This document shows positions 60,844 through 64,000 of a stretch of DNA of 64,000 bases, in pieces (the first letter of the stretch is position 1; each line of letters starts with the position of its first letter). Below the pieces are notes generated by a model, which made no database searches, was not told the origin of the DNA, and saw only the letters and a program-made list of their open reading frames with translations. This DNA is from Halorubrum rutilum (GTDB lineage Archaea > Halobacteriota > Halobacteria > Halobacteriales > Haloferacaceae), in NCBI RefSeq assembly GCF_024494565.1, contig NZ_JANHDN010000001.1:1-64000 (forward strand), read 5' to 3'. Both the position numbers and the translations under genes were made by a program.

Positions 60844-61263
60844 ATGGACAGTGGCGGATCTACCGACATGACGCTCGCGTTCGAGCTGGAGGCGCTGAAG
60901 GCGCTCGCGGACCCCAACGACGTGTTCAACAACGCCCGGCAGTGGACCGAGTACGTCGGCGTCGTCAGCGAGAAGCCGACGTACGTCGTCACCAACTTCA
61001 CGCGCAAACACCGCGTGCGCCAAGACTTCTTCTCGGGCCCGCGAGGCGTCGAGGAGAGCCTGGAGAACATCGCCGGCCAGTTCGACACGGACCGGCACGT
61101 CTTCGTCGGCGTCGACGAGGAGGACGAGGCGGTCGCCGAGGCCACGGGCTGGGAGTTCCTGCAGGTCGAGGACGCGGCCGAGGCCGCCGGGTGGATCCTC
61201 GCCGACGGCGAGCCGGACGAGGAGGAAGCGCCAGAGGAATCGGCGCGGGACGACTGGCCGTAG
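60844..61263 (+). CDS. Conserved haloarchaeal protein (DUF7124-like), paralog of the gene at 24.51 kb
   Basis: 139 aa. Core ALKALADPNDVFNNARQWTEYVGVV and DRHVFVGVDEEDEAVAEATGWEF align with the 24.5-kb paralog, giving the shared pattern (A)R(Q/R)W(T/S)xYVG and RHVFVG. The acidic C-terminal ~20 residues are additional. It is followed 84 bp later by moaB on the same strand; whether they share a promoter is unclear. Confidence 0.7.
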   Translation: MDSGGSTDMTLAFELEALKALADPNDVFNNARQWTEYVGVVSEKPTYVVTNFTRKHRVRQDFFSGPRGVEESLENIAGQFDTDRHVFVGVDEEDEAVAEATGWEFLQVEDAAEAAGWILADGEPDEEEAPEESARDDWP

Positions 61264-61347
61264 ACCGGAACCGCCGGGCCCCGGACGGAGGCCGACGTAC
61301 CGGCGCGTCGGACAGGTGTTTTCACGGTCGCCGAGGAAGGTGAGACC

Positions 61348-62046
61348 ATGAGCGACGGGCACGACCACGAGGACGGCGGCGGGAGCCACGGCGATCACGA
61401 CGGACACGGTCACGAGCATGGCGGCCGCGACGGACACGGCCACGACGATCACGGCCACCATCACCACGACGCCGAGTCGGTCGCGGTCGCGGTCGTGACG
61501 GTCTCCTCCTCGCGCTCGCTCGACGAGGACCCCTCCGGCGACCACGTCGCCGCCGCGTTCGAGGGCGCCGGCCACGAGGTCGCCGTCCGCGAGCTGGTCC
61601 CCGACGAGTACGACAGCGTGCAGGGCACCGTCGACCGGTTGGCGCGCCGCGAGGACACCGACGTCGTCGTGACCACCGGCGGGACCGGCGTGACGCCCGA
61701 CGACGTGACGCCCGAGGCGGTGAAGGGGCTGTTCGCGAAGATCCTCCCCGGCTTCGGCGAGCTGTTCCGCCGACGCTCGGTCGAGGAGATCGGGACGCGG
61801 ACGATCGGCTCGCGGGCGACCGCCGGGATCGTCTCCGCCACGCCGGTCTTCTGTCTGCCCGGCTCCGAGAACGCGGTCCGGCTCGGCGTCGACGAGATCG
61901 TCCTCCCCGAGGTCGGCCACCTCGTCGGGCTCGCCGGGCGGGGGGTCGACGAGGACGACGAGGAGGTGAAGGCGGAAGACGCGGGCGAGGACGGGACCGA
62001 CGACGGCGACGAGAGCGGGGAGTCGGCGGAGGGAGACGCGGAGTGA
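61348..62046 (+). CDS. moaB: Molybdenum cofactor protein MoaB/MogA-type with histidine-rich N-terminus
   Basis: 232 aa. After a His/Gly/Asp-rich stretch in residues ~3-40 (about 15 histidines), the MoaB core follows: VAVVTVSSSRSLDEDPSG, TDVVVTTGGTGVTPDDVTPEA, GFGELFRRRSVEEIGTR and FCLPGSENAVRLG. This adenylylates molybdopterin for Mo/W insertion by MoeA. The His-rich leader may bind nickel, zinc or other metals; it is unusual for this protein. An acidic tail ends the protein. It is far from the moeA tandem. Confidence 0.9.
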   Translation: MSDGHDHEDGGGSHGDHDGHGHEHGGRDGHGHDDHGHHHHDAESVAVAVVTVSSSRSLDEDPSGDHVAAAFEGAGHEVAVRELVPDEYDSVQGTVDRLARREDTDVVVTTGGTGVTPDDVTPEAVKGLFAKILPGFGELFRRRSVEEIGTRTIGSRATAGIVSATPVFCLPGSENAVRLGVDEIVLPEVGHLVGLAGRGVDEDDEEVKAEDAGEDGTDDGDESGESAEGDAE

Positions 62047-62185
62047 GGCCCACGTAGCCGCGAGTCCTGGTATCTCTTTCAAACGGTCCGTTACAATTCG
62101 CACTGGGTAACTCGCGTTGCTCCCGTTGTGGTCAATCCAGGGAACTCAAGAATCGCTCAGTACAGGGTAGTAGTCTATCGGCGCT

Positions 62186-62389
62186 TCAGTAGCAAGAAAC
62201 GAGCATAAGCGCCGAAAAGACGATTGCGAAGCCCATCACTCCGACTCCGAAAACGTAGTACGGGTTCGTGAAATCGGGACTGTTGAGGAACAGAAAGAGG
62301 CTAAAACTCGAACCCAGCAAGGCGATCACCGCAGACTGAATACTCGGATTATACCAGTCTCCGAGCAGATCCCGAACAGTCACATACAT
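62186..62389 (-). CDS. Small membrane protein, 67 aa
   Basis: Two hydrophobic segments (SAVIALLGSSFSLFLFLN and YYVFGVGVMGFAIVFSALML) separated by a polar loop DFTNPY. No family is recognised. Composition is less GC-rich than its neighbours, and it stands isolated between moaB and trpG. Confidence 0.55.
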   Translation of the reverse strand: MYVTVRDLLGDWYNPSIQSAVIALLGSSFSLFLFLNSPDFTNPYYVFGVGVMGFAIVFSALMLVSCY

Positions 62390-62510
62390 ATTAGAACGAT
62401 AACTTCTATTCCGGATAGCGTTTGTGGTCAGTGAAACTCCGATAAGTTTGCAGTTTTCAGCGAACGGCCGTTCAACAAAAAGTCTGGAAAGCGGATCTCG
62501 ACGGAGCAGG

Positions 62511-63143
62511 TTACACGGACGCGAGGAAGTTCCGGATCAGGTCGTGGCCGGCCGCGGTCAACACGCTCTCCGGGTGGAACTGCACCGCCTCGATCGGGTG
62601 TTCCCGGCCCCGGATCCCCATCACGATCTCGTCGCCCTCGTGGTCTGTCGTCGCCGTCACCGCGAAGGCGTCGGGGACCTCGGTGGCGGCCAGCGAGTGG
62701 TACCGCCCGGCGCGGAACCCCTGGTCGAGCCCGGCGAACACGCCCTCGCCGTCGTGCTCGACCGGAAACGCCTTGCCGTGGATCGGCTCCGGCGCGTGGC
62801 CGACGGTCCCGCCGTACTCGTAGACGGCGGCCTCCAGCCCGAGACAGACGCCGAGCGTCGGGACCTCGGGCGAGAGCTCCCGGAGCACGTCCGCCGTCAC
62901 GCCCACGTCGCGCTCGTTCTTCGGGTGGCCGGGACCGGGACTGATGATCACCGCGTCCGGGTTCGCCTCCCGGATCGCCTCCAGCGACGCGGTGTTCTTG
63001 AACACCTCGACGTCGACGGGCTCGGGCCCCGCGCCCGCCTCGTCGCCGCCAGCTTCCCCGTCCCCGCCGAGCGTCTGGTCGGAGACATACTCGACGAGGT
63101 TGTACGTGAACGAGTCGAAGTTGTCGACGACGACGACGTTCAT
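62511..63143 (-). CDS. trpG: Anthranilate synthase glutamine amidotransferase subunit TrpG
   Basis: 210 aa. The amidotransferase triad is visible: GVCLGLEA with the nucleophilic Cys, and VQFHPESVL with His and Glu. FDSFTYNLVEY is the family N-terminal motif. A 25-residue acidic insertion follows the first strand. It supplies ammonia to TrpE. Its ATG overlaps the trpE stop by 4 bp. Confidence 0.93.
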   Translation of the reverse strand: MNVVVVDNFDSFTYNLVEYVSDQTLGGDGEAGGDEAGAGPEPVDVEVFKNTASLEAIREANPDAVIISPGPGHPKNERDVGVTADVLRELSPEVPTLGVCLGLEAAVYEYGGTVGHAPEPIHGKAFPVEHDGEGVFAGLDQGFRAGRYHSLAATEVPDAFAVTATTDHEGDEIVMGIRGREHPIEAVQFHPESVLTAAGHDLIRNFLASV

Positions 63144-64000
63144 TCGTCGACCTCCGTGCCGGCGGGAAGGGGCTCGTCCGGGCCGGCGTCGCCGGGGTCG
63201 CCGCTCGCGTCGTCGCCCTCACGGATCCGGTCGATCGCGGTCAACACCCCGTCCATCTTCTGCTCGGTCTCCTCGTACTCTGCGGCCGGGTCGGAGTCGG
63301 CGACGAGCCCGGCGCCGGCCCGGACCGTCACGGCGGTCTCGTCGGGCGAACCCGCGCCCGCCGGCGACTCGTCGAGCGTCGCGGTCCGGATCACGATGGC
63401 GAAGTCGGCGTCGCCGGTCCACGCGTAGTAGCCGACGCCGCCGCCGTACGCCCCCCGCGGCGTCGTCTCCAGGGCCTCGATGATCTCCATCGCGCGCACC
63501 TTCGGCGCGCCCGTGAGCGTGCCGGCGGGGAACGTCGCGCGCGTCGCGTCGAACGCGTCGGCGTCGGCCGCGAGCGTCCCCGTGACCGTCGACTCGATGT
63601 GCTGGACGTGGCTGTACTTCAGCACGTTCATGAACTCCTCGACGCGGACCGACCCCGCCTCCGAGACGCGGCGCACGTCGTTGCGCGCGAGGTCGACGAG
63701 CATCGTGTGCTCGGCGCGCTCCTTCGCGTCGGCGAGCATCTCGCCGGCGAGCCGGCGGTCCTCGACCGGGCTCGTCCCCCGCGGGCAGGTGCCCGCGATC
63801 GGGTTCGAGACGATCCGGTCGCCCTGCACCGACACGAGCGTCTCCGGGCTCGCGCCGACGATGCTGCGGTCGTCGTGGCGCAGCACGTACATGTACGGCG
63901 AGGGGTTCACCTCGCGGAGCGCCGCGTACAGCCCCAGCGAATCGACCTCGCCGCGGAGCTCGCGGCTCCGCGAGATCACGCCCTGATAGATGTCGCCGTC
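63140..64000 (-). CDS. trpE: Anthranilate synthase component I TrpE, 3' part (truncated by window)
   Basis: 286 aa of the chorismate-binding C-terminal region are present; the N-terminal portion lies past the window edge. DGDIYQGVISRSRE, IAGTCPRGTSP, HTMLVDLARNDVRRVSE, SHVQHIESTVTGTL and FPAGTLTGAPKVRAMEII are family motifs. The acidic tail (GDDASGDPGDAGPDE) is haloarchaeal. The gene is coupled to trpG. Confidence 0.93.
   Translation of the reverse strand, partial: DGDIYQGVISRSRELRGEVDSLGLYAALREVNPSPYMYVLRHDDRSIVGASPETLVSVQGDRIVSNPIAGTCPRGTSPVEDRRLAGEMLADAKERAEHTMLVDLARNDVRRVSEAGSVRVEEFMNVLKYSHVQHIESTVTGTLAADADAFDATRATFPAGTLTGAPKVRAMEIIEALETTPRGAYGGGVGYYAWTGDADFAIVIRTATLDESPAGAGSPDETAVTVRAGAGLVADSDPAAEYEETEQKMDGVLTAIDRIREGDDASGDPGDAGPDEPLPAGTEVDE

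Overview
The window looks like a chromosomal segment of a haloarchaeon (class Halobacteria, probably Halorubrum-like). Evidence: high GC, strongly acidic proteins, many TATA-like boxes about 25-30 bp upstream of start codons that imply leaderless mRNAs, archaeosine enzymes, ribosomal protein S6e, the siroheme-dependent heme route, and HNLRN-type archaeal sensor kinases. Assignment to a genus is inference. LAYOUT. 1-29.1 kb is a dense housekeeping backbone. It holds two archaeosine tRNA-modification genes (arcS, tgtA), a Nif3-like gene, a heme/siroheme block (hemA, precorrin-2 dehydrogenase, fused siroheme decarboxylase), S6e, a lipoate-ligase-like gene, a 7TM-type sensor kinase, a thioesterase, a moeA tandem (one copy fused to a periplasmic-binding-protein-like domain), a PHP phosphoesterase, a deaminase, a PfkB kinase, a BtpA-like protein, a pterin dehydratase and superoxide dismutase. 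29.17-49.13 kb is an integrated element of about 20 kb bounded by a complete tRNA-Ser(UGA) gene and a 62-bp copy of its 5' portion. The element has visibly lower GC and carries a tyrosine integrase, an AlbA_2-type protein, small zinc-finger and winged-helix genes, a pilin-like gene, a PD-(D/E)xK-like protein, a complete type I restriction-modification operon (hsdM, hsdS, a small membrane protein, hsdR, a YgjP-like metallopeptidase and a membrane coiled-coil protein), a HAD-like protein, a primase-like protein, a gene-poor candidate origin, and a two-gene membrane module. 49.2-64 kb returns to backbone: an HsdR-N-like protein, a DUF2064-like protein, idi, an AAA+ ATPase, a methyltransferase, a GNAT, an AI-2E transporter, an FAD oxidoreductase, a multi-PAS kinase, moaB, trpG and truncated trpE. 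MOST NOTABLE. Four copies (one cut by the left window edge) of a roughly 250-bp intergenic element share three helices. The paired positions change together between copies, which is the signature of a structured RNA family or a structured mobile repeat. I do not recognise it as a named family. The island is the other accessory system: its type I operon has a membrane-protein gene inserted between hsdS and hsdR with overlapping reading frames, and it also carries an unassigned two-gene membrane module.
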